A stretch of DNA of 64,000 bases, taken from JABMQB01 sp963666575 (GTDB lineage Bacteria; Bacteroidota; Bacteroidia; Bacteroidales; Prolixibacteraceae). This document shows, in pieces, positions 42,681 through 51,992 of this stretch. Within the stretch, counting starts at the first letter, position 1; every line of letters begins with the position of its first letter. The stretch spans positions 310,001 through 374,000 of the forward strand of contig CAXXYG010000019.1 in the NCBI GenBank assembly GCA_963666575.2. The letters are read 5' to 3'. The position numbers and the translations under genes are program-made. Under the pieces are notes generated by a model. It had not been told where the DNA came from. It did not search any database and worked only from the letters and a program-made list of their open reading frames with translations.

Positions 42681-44921
42681 ATGAAAGCAAAAAATTTGTG
42701 GTTAAGTTTTGGAGCTGTAATGGTCTTCTCCTTTTCCGTATTATTGTATTACGGTTATGAGATTTACCGTGAAGCCCCTCCTATTCCTGATAAAGTAATA
42801 TTAGCAGATGGGACAGTATTGTTTACAGGACAAGATATTAAGGATGGACAAAATGTATGGCAATCGTTAGGAGGCCAGGAAATTGGTTCTGTTTGGGGAC
42901 ACGGAGCATATCAGGCTCCCGACTGGAGTGCTGACTGGCTCCATAAGGAAGCAGTATATATTCTTAATCAACTGGCCCATCAAAAAGGGGCTTCATCTTT
43001 TGATGAAATAAGTGAAGAGGAGCAAGCTTCTTTGAAAATCACTTTACAAAAAGACATCCGAAAGAACACTTTTAATAAAATAGAAAATACAATAACGGTT
43101 TCGCCCCTTAGAGCCGAAGCCATATCTTCGAATAGTATTTTTTATTGTGGACTATTTACTGACGATCGAGCCATGGCAGAGCTTCGTGATAGTTACAGCA
43201 TTCCTGAAAATTCACTTAAAACTCCTGAAAGGGTAAGGTTATTAAACGCATTTTTCTTTTGGATTTCGTGGGCATGTGTTACTGAACGCCCCGGACAAGA
43301 TATTACGTACACCAACAATTGGCCCGCCGAAGAATTAGTGGGGAACCATCCAACTGGCTCATTATTGTTGTGGACCGGTTTTAGTGTTATCGTTTTGTTA
43401 GCAGGAATAGGCTTGATGGTTTGGTACTACGCCAAAAGGCGCTCTGAAGAGGAAGAAACATACCCGGCAACATTTACTTTAAAAAACGAAAAACAAACAG
43501 CCTCGCAAAAAGCAACTGTAAAATATTTCTGGATTGTTTCAGCATTACTACTTGTTCAGGTAATAATGGGTGTAATTACCGCACATTACGGCGTTGAAGG
43601 GCAAGCTTTTTATGGGCTTCCACTTGCCGATTGGCTCCCCTACTCGGTGTCTCGTACATGACATGTTCAAATAGCGATTTTCTGGATAGCTACCTCATGG
43701 CTTGCAACAGGTTTGTATTATGCCCCGGCAATTTCAGGCTTCGAACCCAAATTTCAAAAGCTGGGAGTTAATTTCCTCTTTTTAGCATTGTTGATTATTG
43801 TGATTGGATCGCTTGCTGGACAATGGATGGGAGTCATGCAAAAATTAGGGTTTGTAAATAATTTCTGGTTTGGCCATCAGGGCTACGAATATGTTGACCT
43901 GGGCAGATTTTGGCAAATATTCTTATTTGTTGGGCTTATAATTTGGTTATTATTGATGGGACGGGCAATTTGGCCTGCCATAAAGAAAAAATCAGATAAC
44001 AGGAATTTGCTGATTCTATTTTTGGTTTCAACAGTCGCTATTGCGGCCTTTTATGGTGCCGGACTTATGTGGGGAAGGCAAACAAACTTAGCCATTGCCG
44101 AATATTGGCGTTGGTGGGTCGTCCACCTTTGGGTAGAAGGATTTTTTGAAGTTTTTGCGGCTGTAGTTGTTGCCTTCCTGTTTGTACGTTTAAAAATTGT
44201 AAAAGTAGCTACAGCAACAACTGCAGTATTGTTATCAACCGTTGTTTTCCTTGGTGGAGGAATTCTGGGAACATTCCACCATCTCTACTTTACAGGAACG
44301 CCAACAGCTGTAATGGCACTTGGAGCCACTTTTAGTGCTCTCGAAGTTGTGCCTCTGGTACTGATGGGTTTTGAAGGGTATGATAATTTAAAATTAAGCC
44401 GCAGTTCAGAATGGATAAAATCGTACAAATGGCCAATTTATAGTTTTATTGCCGTAGCCTTCTGGAACCTTGTTGGGGCAGGCATTTTTGGATTCCTAAT
44501 TAATCCACCTATTGCCCTTTATTACATGCAAGGATTAAATACCACGGCTGTTCACGGACATACTGCCCTATTTGGTGTTTATGGTATGTTGGGCATTGGA
44601 TTGATGTTGTTTGTTCTACGCGACATGAATAAAGATGTGGTTTGGAAAGACCGTTGGATTCGATTTGCATTCTGGAGTATCAACATAGGGTTGGCTGCCA
44701 TGGTGTTAATTAGTGTCCTGCCAATTGGGTTAGCACAAACAGTTGCCAGTGTACAAGATGGGCTGTGGTATGCCCGATCGGCCGAATTTTTGGGGCAACC
44801 ACACATGGTTATTTTAAAATGGCTCCGTGTTATTGGCGACACAATTTTTGCCTTTGGAACTGTTGCCCTTGCCTGGTTTATTTTTGGGCTAAAAGGAGGA
44901 TGGAGTTACACAAAAAAATAA
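42681..44921 (+). pseudogene. norB: Quinol-dependent nitric oxide reductase qNorB, interrupted by in-frame TGA
   Basis: Reduces 2 NO to N2O in the inner membrane using quinol. The frame runs 747 codons, normal for one-subunit qNorB, but codon 327 is TGA (43659-43661). Around it the protein reads LPYSVSRT, stop, HVQIAIFWIATSWLATGLYY; the family has Trp at the stop and the next His is a haem ligand. Before the stop come the N-terminal periplasmic domain (WGHGAYQAPDWSADWLH) and first membrane helix; after it the haem/FeB helices (NTTAVHGHTALFGVYGMLG, EYWRWWVVHLWVEGFFE). Downstream of ric. One G-to-A change would restore it. Either a nonsense mutation or a sequencing error. Confidence 0.9.
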
Positions 44922-44935
44922 TTAAATATAAAAAT

Positions 44936-44968
44936 ATGCGTCCTGCTATTGTCAGGGCGTATTTTTTT
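44936..44968 (+). terminator. Rho-independent terminator of the ric-norB unit
   Basis: A 10-bp stem ATGCGTCCTG (44936-44945) with CAGGGCGTAT (44953-44962), two G-U pairs, 7-base loop, then seven T. It starts 14 bases after the norB stop. Confidence 0.8.
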
Positions 44969-45174
44969 AATCCTTTTTATTGTTTCAATGTTCATTAACC
45001 GAAATTTTCAATTTATTTCCAACTTAGAATAAAATAAAAACCGTTCTCTTAAAATCTGAATACGGTTCTATATTATATCAAGTATTGCTTTGTATGAAAA
45101 ATTGTAGTATTTTTAATAAAGGCTGCAGATTGTTGGTCCTGAACTGTACCGCTTGAAATACATAAATGAACGTT

Positions 45175-45597
45175 ATGGAAATATATTTTGTAAGGCATGG
45201 GCTTGTTGATTATACAACTGGGCAGCTATCCTATAAAGGTATAGATTTCTCGAAAAGATTGCCTTCATTGATACCTGACAAAGTAGATTTTATAGGTTGT
45301 GATAACGAACAACGGTGTAAAGAAACAATTCTACATTTAGAAATCAAAAATGGTATTAAGGCAAAAAACTATGCAAAATCTGATTTTGCTAACAAAATAC
45401 CTTTAGACGATTGCCCTAAAGATGGTACATCTATAATATGCTACAGAATGGAAACAATCAATTATTTATTGAACAAGTTACAAATCCCCCTCTTTACACA
45501 ACAAAACCGAAACACAGGATATGAATTCATAATTCATTTTAAAAAAAATAACAAAACACAAACTTATAATTATATCAATACAGGATTTAAAAAATAA
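45175..45597 (+). CDS. Histidine-phosphatase-like (phosphoglycerate mutase superfamily) protein
   Basis: 140 residues from the ATG at 45175 (an ATG at 45166 would add MNV). It begins MEIYFVRHGLVDYTTGQLSYKG, the VRHG catalytic motif of histidine phosphatases. After that, similarity fades: the second half (SIICYRMETINYLLNKL) lacks the usual late His motif I would expect near the C-terminus, and the protein is short for the family (usually 160-200). It may be a reduced or inactive relative. It stands alone between norB and cydAB; no operon context. Confidence 0.6.
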   Translation: MEIYFVRHGLVDYTTGQLSYKGIDFSKRLPSLIPDKVDFIGCDNEQRCKETILHLEIKNGIKAKNYAKSDFANKIPLDDCPKDGTSIICYRMETINYLLNKLQIPLFTQQNRNTGYEFIIHFKKNNKTQTYNYINTGFKK

Positions 45598-45665
45598 TAA
45601 AGAATGCTTCCTTCCCTATAAAAAGTGGCATAAAAACTAACAGATAGAATGCGGCAGTAAATTTT

Positions 45666-45965
45666 CTAATATTTATTCATTTTATTCTTTACCATTTTAG
45701 CAATTATTACAGCAACTACTCCACCAACCATAGAAGCTATTGCATTGATAATAAACAATGTACCATTCAAGCTACCCGATTGTATTATTGACATCGGGTC
45801 AAAACCTAATCGCCCCACTGATTTAATAAAAAGAACACTGCCAAACACTCCGGCAATAGTGTTGCCGGTTATCCCAAAAGTATGCCTCTTAGATATAACT
45901 CCAGTTAAATTCGCTCCAACAATTCCAAAAACAATACTTAGCAGCGAAATTATCGTTTCAGTCAT
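45666..45965 (-). CDS. Small membrane protein, GlsB/YeaQ/YmgE (transglycosylase-associated) type
   Basis: 99 residues with three hydrophobic segments (about 5-22, 33-50 and 65-92). The family pattern is Gly-rich helices (IVFGIVGANLTGVI, GITGNTIAGVFGSVLFI, IINAIASMVGGVVAVIIAKMVK). Such proteins are stress-induced in many bacteria. Its position just downstream of cydAB on the same strand (59 bases after the cydB stop) suggests possible co-transcription. The family assignment is from the hydrophobic layout and Gly pattern only. Confidence 0.6.
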   Translation of the reverse strand: MTETIISLLSIVFGIVGANLTGVISKRHTFGITGNTIAGVFGSVLFIKSVGRLGFDPMSIIQSGSLNGTLFIINAIASMVGGVVAVIIAKMVKNKMNKY

Positions 45966-46024
45966 TCGTCTAAATTTTATTACAAAAAAGTAAGTGTTTA
46001 AGATTTAAGTGCCCGTAATCCATT

Positions 46025-47080
46025 TCATCGATTTTTCCCATTCAGAAGTTTCTTTTGCACAATTATGTATACTATGAGAAGAATAAAACCTATAATTCCC
46101 CAACCTACAGCTACCGACAACCCATAATCACTAGCTGATGTATTATAAATGGTAAGCGATTCGTTAACTGTGTTTGTTGAAGGTAAAATAACAGGAAACA
46201 TTGATGCAAGTGATGAAGTAATACCACCAACAATTATTAACGAAGAACAAATAAATCCAAATAGTTCATTTTTTATTCGTTTGATAAAAAATAATCCAAA
46301 AATTCCGGCAAGGTATAACAACGGAAAAATAATAAGGTAAGGCATTTTACCAAAATTGGCAAATGGTTCAGGATTAATTAAATGCCAGATACTCACCGAA
46401 AAAATTGTCAATACCACTAAGATACTATTTAGCCACAGAATTACAGAAATAAGTTTTTTATTAATGGATGAATTTGTTTTTAAAATGATCCAGTTTGCGC
46501 CATGAATTGACAAAGTTATAACCGCGATTATACCAATTACTATGGTAAACCAATCAATCACTCCCGGGTGAGTATTCTCAGGGCTAAAACTGCTGTTCCA
46601 TAAAGGCAAAAAGAAATAAAAAGGTTCATAAATAGGAAGCCCATCTTCAACGCCCCCCAAATTAACACCACGTACAACATTCCCTAACGCAATACCAAAA
46701 AACAGAGCCAGCAATAAGCTTGACAAACCAAATGATTTGTCCCAAATATCTCTCCACATCTGGTATTTAAAATGGCTCCTTAATTCCAAACCTATTGCCC
46801 TAAAAATGATTAACCACAAAACAAAAATCAATGGTAAATAAAATCCACTAAAAACCGATGCATAAAATGTTGGGAATGCCATAAATAACAAACCACCAGC
46901 AGCAACTAACCAAACTTCGTTCGAATCCCAAAACAGGCCGGCCGATTTTGCAATCACTTTTTTATCTTCCTCCGTTTTAGCAAAAAACAGGTGGATAATT
47001 CCAGCACCAAAATCATATCCATCAAGAATAAAAAAAACTGATAAAACTACAGCTATTATTATATACCAAAGTATTTCCAT
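46025..47080 (-). CDS. cydB: Cytochrome bd quinol oxidase subunit II
   Basis: 351 residues, nine membrane segments. Motifs of CydB: ILDGYDFGAGIIHLF near the N-terminus, SAGLFWDSNEVWLVAAGGLLFMAFPTFYA, and FIKRIKNELFGFICSSLIIVGG. It pairs with CydA to form the high-affinity terminal oxidase that reduces O2 to water and resists NO. The start lies two bases after the cydA stop, so they are one operon. Full length and intact. Confidence 0.97.
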   Translation of the reverse strand: MEILWYIIIAVVLSVFFILDGYDFGAGIIHLFFAKTEEDKKVIAKSAGLFWDSNEVWLVAAGGLLFMAFPTFYASVFSGFYLPLIFVLWLIIFRAIGLELRSHFKYQMWRDIWDKSFGLSSLLLALFFGIALGNVVRGVNLGGVEDGLPIYEPFYFFLPLWNSSFSPENTHPGVIDWFTIVIGIIAVITLSIHGANWIILKTNSSINKKLISVILWLNSILVVLTIFSVSIWHLINPEPFANFGKMPYLIIFPLLYLAGIFGLFFIKRIKNELFGFICSSLIIVGGITSSLASMFPVILPSTNTVNESLTIYNTSASDYGLSVAVGWGIIGFILLIVYIIVQKKLLNGKNR

Positions 47081-47082
47081 AA

Positions 47083-48414
47083 TTAATGTTTAAGAGGTTT
47101 CGGGCCTGAATGAATTGTTTTTCCTACTAAAAGTAAAAACAGCAAACCAAGCAATAAATATAATCCTACAAATCCAAGAAGCGTAAACAATGTATTTCCT
47201 GATGAAACCGTTGGAGAGATTCCTTCGCTGGTTTTCATTAGGCCATAAACCAACCAGGGTTGGCGACCTAATTCAGCAACATACCATCCGGTAATATTGG
47301 CGATGTAAGGAAACGGGAACATAAACATAATGGCCCACAACAAAGAAGTAGTTTTAAACAGCCGTTTTCTCCACAATAAAAATACGGCTAAACTCATAAT
47401 TCCTATAAAAATTGTTCCCAATCCAACCATCATATGGTACGAATAATATAATGCAGGAATGTTATCGGGCAATTCTTCCTTTTCAAATTGGTCCATGCCT
47501 AATATTTGTTTGTTCCAATCCTGATAGGTTAAAAAACTCAGAAAATTAGGAACAGCAATTTTATTGTCCAGTTTTTTCTCAACCATATTGGGTTGCCCAA
47601 TTAAAACAATCTCGGCACCTGCTTCTTCAGTTTCAAAAATTCCTTCCATGGCTGCAAAAGCTGCAGGCTGATAATTCACTACATTTTTTGCATTCCAATC
47701 GCCAGTAGGGAAAGCCACCAAAAAACTGGAGATCAAACCAAATACAACGCCGGTTTTTAAAAACAGTTTTCCATGTTCTTCATTCTTTTTCCTCAACAGG
47801 TAAAATGCTCCAATGCTTGCTACCACAAACGAAGAAGTTACTACCGATGCCATTTGATTGTGCAGAAAAGCAGGAAGTAACCAGGGGTTACTAAATAAAG
47901 CTGAAAATTCAGTAAGTACATACTTACCATTTTCCAGTATTTCATAACCTACCGGATGTTGCATCCAGGCATTTGTGGCTAAAATAAAATAACCGCTTAA
48001 CCACGAACCCAGGAAAACCAAAAAACCTGTTAGAAGATGCAATTTTTGACCCATCAGCTTTTCACCAAAAATAAATAGCGCCAAAAATGATGATTCCAGG
48101 AAAAAGGAAAAAAGCCCTTCCATAGCCAGGGTTTGGCCAATAATACCACCTGTTAATTCAGAAAATTTAGCCCAGTTGGTACCAAATTGAAATTCGAGAG
48201 GAATACCAGTTACAACTCCCATTGTAAAATTAATGGCAAAAATTTTCATGAAAAATTTTGCGGCATCGTTGTATTTTTCTTCCTTTTTCCGCAAAAATTT
48301 CCACTTAAAATAAACAATCATTAACGATAATCCCATTGTAAGCTGGGGGAAAATGTAATGAAATGTGATAGTAAATGCAAATTGCAGCCTATCATAAAAT
48401 ATCATGTCTTCCAT
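47083..48414 (-). CDS. cydA: Cytochrome bd quinol oxidase subunit I
   Basis: 443 residues. Carries the haems: FHYIFPQLTMGLSL (His near the N-terminus), AMEGLFSFFLESSFLALFIFGEKLMG (conserved Glu residues), an internal Q-loop of the short type, and GWYVAELGRQPWLVYGLMKTSEG near the C-terminus. Together with CydB it oxidises quinol and reduces O2 at low oxygen and in the presence of NO. It lies downstream of the NO-stress genes, so this region looks like a respiratory NO/microaerobic block. No CydX-like ORF was seen next to it. Intact. Confidence 0.97.
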   Translation of the reverse strand: MEDMIFYDRLQFAFTITFHYIFPQLTMGLSLMIVYFKWKFLRKKEEKYNDAAKFFMKIFAINFTMGVVTGIPLEFQFGTNWAKFSELTGGIIGQTLAMEGLFSFFLESSFLALFIFGEKLMGQKLHLLTGFLVFLGSWLSGYFILATNAWMQHPVGYEILENGKYVLTEFSALFSNPWLLPAFLHNQMASVVTSSFVVASIGAFYLLRKKNEEHGKLFLKTGVVFGLISSFLVAFPTGDWNAKNVVNYQPAAFAAMEGIFETEEAGAEIVLIGQPNMVEKKLDNKIAVPNFLSFLTYQDWNKQILGMDQFEKEELPDNIPALYYSYHMMVGLGTIFIGIMSLAVFLLWRKRLFKTTSLLWAIMFMFPFPYIANITGWYVAELGRQPWLVYGLMKTSEGISPTVSSGNTLFTLLGFVGLYLLLGLLFLLLVGKTIHSGPKPLKH

Positions 48415-48566
48415 CTGTTTCGAGTTTTATAATTTCAAAAATGGGATTTTACTTTTTACTGTGTCATTTATCTGGTTCAAAAATCTATTTAAAACATAAG
48501 GATTTTTAGCCTTTTTTGTTTAATCCATTACGTACTTCACTCGTAAAACTCATTTATTTGATTCTC

Positions 48567-49475
48567 TTATTTTTCAAGTGAAATCCTTGTTTTTGGTAAG
48601 CTTTCCGGATAATTTTTCTGTATAAATTCAATCATCTTTTCACGTATGTGCACCCTCAGGTCCCAGGCAGTTGGCGAATTTTTAGCACTTACGAGTATCC
48701 TGATTTCCAAAGTAGTTTCCTTCGAATCGGTTACCTGCAAAACATTCACTTTTTTATCCCACAGTGTACTTTCATTTAATAACCTGTTAAGTTCATCACG
48801 TAATTCCTGAAAAGAAATGGTATAATCGGTATAAATAAAAACAGAACCTACTATATCAGCCGAATTCCGTGTCCAGTTTTGAAAAGGTTTTTCCAAAAAA
48901 TAGGTCGAAGGCAGTACCAGCCGCCGTTTATCCCAAATTCTGACCACCACGTAGGTGAGGTTAATTTCTTCAATCCATCCCCATTCATTTTCAACCACAA
49001 CGGCATCATCAATACGAAAAGGCTGGGTAATTGCTATCTGAATTCCTGCCAGTAAAGCACCAACCACTTTTTGTGCCGACAAACCAATAATAATTCCAGC
49101 TACACCGGCAGAAGCAAAAAGGCCTATTCCAATTTTCCTGATACTTTCAAATGATAGTAAAACTATACCAACAGCAAACAGTACAATAATAAATATAACT
49201 ACTTTTTCAAGAATATTGATTTGTGTATATACTTTTCGCGAGCTGAGGTTATCTTCAACTGTAATATCATATTTTCGCAAAAAAAACACTTTAAGTATCC
49301 TGATACATTCTATCAGGAACCATGAAAATCCGACAGTTAAAAGAATGTGATTATAGTTAAACAATAGAGCTGTTAATCCTTGGCTTGTTTCGGTATACCG
49401 CGCTAATAGAGGATTTAAAGACAAAAAAATAATTGTGGCAGTTATACTTAATATAAGTTTATAATATTTTTTCAT
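48567..49475 (-). CDS. MscS-family mechanosensitive channel
   Basis: 302 residues. Hydrophobic segments at about 8-25, 38-55, 85-105 and 112-135. The MscS beta domain follows: GLSAQKVVGALLAGIQIAITQPFRIDDAVVVENEWGWIEEINLTYVVVRIWDKRRLVLPSTYFLEKPFQNWTR. It opens under membrane tension to release solutes after hypo-osmotic shock. It lies next to the trehalose genes on the same strand, matching an osmotic-stress theme. An inverted repeat TGTAA-N6-TTACA lies 64 bases upstream. Confidence 0.92.
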   Translation of the reverse strand: MKKYYKLILSITATIIFLSLNPLLARYTETSQGLTALLFNYNHILLTVGFSWFLIECIRILKVFFLRKYDITVEDNLSSRKVYTQINILEKVVIFIIVLFAVGIVLLSFESIRKIGIGLFASAGVAGIIIGLSAQKVVGALLAGIQIAITQPFRIDDAVVVENEWGWIEEINLTYVVVRIWDKRRLVLPSTYFLEKPFQNWTRNSADIVGSVFIYTDYTISFQELRDELNRLLNESTLWDKKVNVLQVTDSKETTLEIRILVSAKNSPTAWDLRVHIREKMIEFIQKNYPESLPKTRISLEK

Positions 49476-49538
49476 CTCATTATAATTTACAAGTTTTCAA
49501 AGGTATTCGATGTAACTCACTATAATGATTCTCCAGTG

Positions 49539-49554
49539 TGTAAAATTTTTTACA
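49539..49554. promoter_or_regulatory. CRP/FNR-like inverted repeat upstream of mscS
   Basis: TGTAA-AATTTT-TTACA, 16 bases, perfect 5-bp arms, 64 bases upstream of the MscS start and on its promoter side. The 5-6-5 layout is that of CRP/FNR-type operators. The AT content of the region makes chance possible. Confidence 0.3.
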
Positions 49555-49683
49555 TGGTCGTTTCATCATCCTTTTCGTTAAAACCGCCTATGCTATAAAC
49601 GGCAATAGGCATAACCGACAAAAACCTAATACAAATTACATTCAGACAGAATCATAAACAATGTTTACCAAATTAAGTTTTCG

Positions 49684-51900
49684 CTATTTAGTTGTTAAAC
49701 TTTTTAAGAACTTGCGCACAGCAGTAAAATTTTCAACTTTATATTTGGCCTGCGTATTAACAATTCCAACTTTGATTGTGGTGGCAAATTCAGGGAGGCG
49801 TTCGAACATGTATTCATCAGTCCAATCGTCACCGGCACCCAAAATAAAATCAAATTCTTCAGTTTCTTTATTAATGAGTTTTTCAGCAGCCTTTCCTTTA
49901 TTAATACCGCTGTTTTTAATTTCAATTACCTTACTTCCTTCCAGTATTTCGAGACTCATATTCATGGCCCGGCTCGATAAATCATCTTTAATTTCGAGTG
50001 CTCTGAGCCCACCCAATTCAGGATCGGCTTTGCGGTAATGCCACACCAACGAATAGTGTTTTTCTTCAATAAATGAACCCGGAGTGCGGTCGACATACCG
50101 CTCCATCACAGGCCTGATATAAGCCTTCCAGTCATTCTCCATTTCTGCAATTATTTCCCAATCGTTTCCCGGCACTTTAATCCAAACCCCATGCTCGGTT
50201 ATCAAAGTATAATTACGACCTTTAAACCATTCACTAAATGTTTCTTTATCGCGGCCACTGATTAAAACCACACGGTTTTTGGGATCGGCTGCAAGGGTGT
50301 CCAATATATCATACACTTCTTTTTCAGGACTAGCGAGTTTGGGATTCTTCTTAAAACCAACCAATGTCCCATCATAGTCAAGGAAAATAGCCCGTTTTTT
50401 TGCCTTTTTATAGTTCGCACGAATAGTATTTTCTAGTTTATCGGTCAACTTTTTTGCCATATACTTATCGCGCAGGTCATTGGTTTTAATGAGTGATTCT
50501 AAAAAATCGTTGGCCCACCGCTCAACATTGTAGCGTTTTAACCTTTCTTTAAGCATAATATTCCTCTCTATCTGTTCTTCCTCAGGCATATTTAATGCTT
50601 CGTTTATGGCATCGGCAATCTGCTCAATATTATTCGGGTTAATAATTATGGCCTCACTCATTTCTTTGGTTGCCCCAGCCATTTCACTTAAAATAAGTAC
50701 CCCTTTGTTATCGGTTTTTGTGGCCAGGTATTCTTTGGCTACCAGGTTCATACCATCGCGTACGGGTGTTATTAAAGCAATCGCACTCGAGTTGTACAAT
50801 TCTATTAAACTTTCAAAAGGGAATGAACGGTAGAAATACCAGATTGGAGTCCAGTTTACTTTCGAATAGTTACCATTTATACGGCCCACCAATTCATCAA
50901 TTTCACTTTTCATTTCCTGATAATGATCGACTGTTACCCGCGAAGGAACAGCTAACAATATCAAAGTCACCTTTCCAATGTATTCAGGATATTTCTCCAG
51001 AAAACGCTCATAAGCATGCAGGCGATTGGGAATTCCTTTTGAATAATCAAGCCTATCGATGGATATTATCAATTTCCGCCCGGGTTCAAATAATAAATAG
51101 CGTTCAATATCCTGCCTGATTTCAGGTTTATCCTGAATACCTTTTTTTAAGTTGTCTTCAGCTGCCTTACTAAATTTGTCATAATCGATTCCCATTGGGA
51201 AGGATTCAACAGTTGCAATTCGATTACCCAAATTAATCTGATTCATATGAACTTCGTAACCTAACAGCCGGCGAACACAACTGGTAAAGTGGCGCTGGTA
51301 ATCATACGTATGGAAACCTATTAAATCAGCTCCTAAAATTCCTTCAATCAGCTCCTCACGCCACGGAAGAATTCGGAATACTTCGTATGAAGGGAAGGGA
51401 ATGTGAAGAAAAAAACCAATGGATACATCGGGGCGTTTTTCTTTAATCATTTGTGGAAGCATCATCAAATGGTAATCATGAATCCATATTTTATCCACGC
51501 CGTCCATATTGGACAGAATCGCATCAGCAAATTTTCTATTTACATTAATATACGATTCCCAAAATTCCTGAATATATTCAGTATACTGCGCAAAATAATG
51601 AAACAATGGCCAAATAGTCCGATTACTAAAACCATCGTAAAATTCATCTACTTCGTTTTGATCGAGGTAAACCGGAATACATTTATCCTTTTTTAATAGT
51701 TTTTGGATCTCTAGTTTTTGGCTGTCTGTTACTTCCTCATTTGTTAATCCCGGCCAACCAATCCAGTCACCATCATTTGATTTATAAACTGAATTCATGC
51801 CAGTAGCTAAGCCGCCAACACTTGGTTGAGTCGTTATTGAATTATCATCGATTGTTATCTGATTTGGAAGCCTGTTTGATACGATTAAAATCTTTCCCAT
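49684..51900 (-). CDS. Bifunctional trehalose-6-phosphate synthase / phosphatase fusion
   Basis: 738 residues. The N-terminal GT20 domain (about 1-470) makes trehalose-6-phosphate from UDP-glucose and glucose-6-phosphate: VSNRLPNQITIDDN, GGLATGMNS, WIHDYHLMMLPQMIK, FLHIPFPSYEVFRILPWREELIEGILGADLIGFHTYDYQRHF, DRLDYSKGIPNRLHAYERFL, and DGMNLVAKEYLA. The C-terminal HAD phosphatase (about 490-738) removes the phosphate: FLDYDGTLVGF, VLISGRD, GDDWTDEYMF. The fusion makes trehalose in one protein. It is divergent from the GH15 gene (92-base gap) and followed by mscS. Confidence 0.96.
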   Translation of the reverse strand: MGKILIVSNRLPNQITIDDNSITTQPSVGGLATGMNSVYKSNDGDWIGWPGLTNEEVTDSQKLEIQKLLKKDKCIPVYLDQNEVDEFYDGFSNRTIWPLFHYFAQYTEYIQEFWESYINVNRKFADAILSNMDGVDKIWIHDYHLMMLPQMIKEKRPDVSIGFFLHIPFPSYEVFRILPWREELIEGILGADLIGFHTYDYQRHFTSCVRRLLGYEVHMNQINLGNRIATVESFPMGIDYDKFSKAAEDNLKKGIQDKPEIRQDIERYLLFEPGRKLIISIDRLDYSKGIPNRLHAYERFLEKYPEYIGKVTLILLAVPSRVTVDHYQEMKSEIDELVGRINGNYSKVNWTPIWYFYRSFPFESLIELYNSSAIALITPVRDGMNLVAKEYLATKTDNKGVLILSEMAGATKEMSEAIIINPNNIEQIADAINEALNMPEEEQIERNIMLKERLKRYNVERWANDFLESLIKTNDLRDKYMAKKLTDKLENTIRANYKKAKKRAIFLDYDGTLVGFKKNPKLASPEKEVYDILDTLAADPKNRVVLISGRDKETFSEWFKGRNYTLITEHGVWIKVPGNDWEIIAEMENDWKAYIRPVMERYVDRTPGSFIEEKHYSLVWHYRKADPELGGLRALEIKDDLSSRAMNMSLEILEGSKVIEIKNSGINKGKAAEKLINKETEEFDFILGAGDDWTDEYMFERLPEFATTIKVGIVNTQAKYKVENFTAVRKFLKSLTTK

Positions 51901-51992
51901 ATTAAATGAATCTATAGAATGTGAGTTTTCGTTGATTAACTAAAGGATTTTGTTTTAATTTATGCTTTAATAGGTTATAAAGGTATCAAAAA

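Noticed and set aside
43659..43661. TGA read as selenocysteine or as a recoded Trp codon
   Set aside because: TGA ends rimO and the kinase at 11422, so it is a normal stop; the family has Trp, not Cys, at this position and there is no selenocysteine context.
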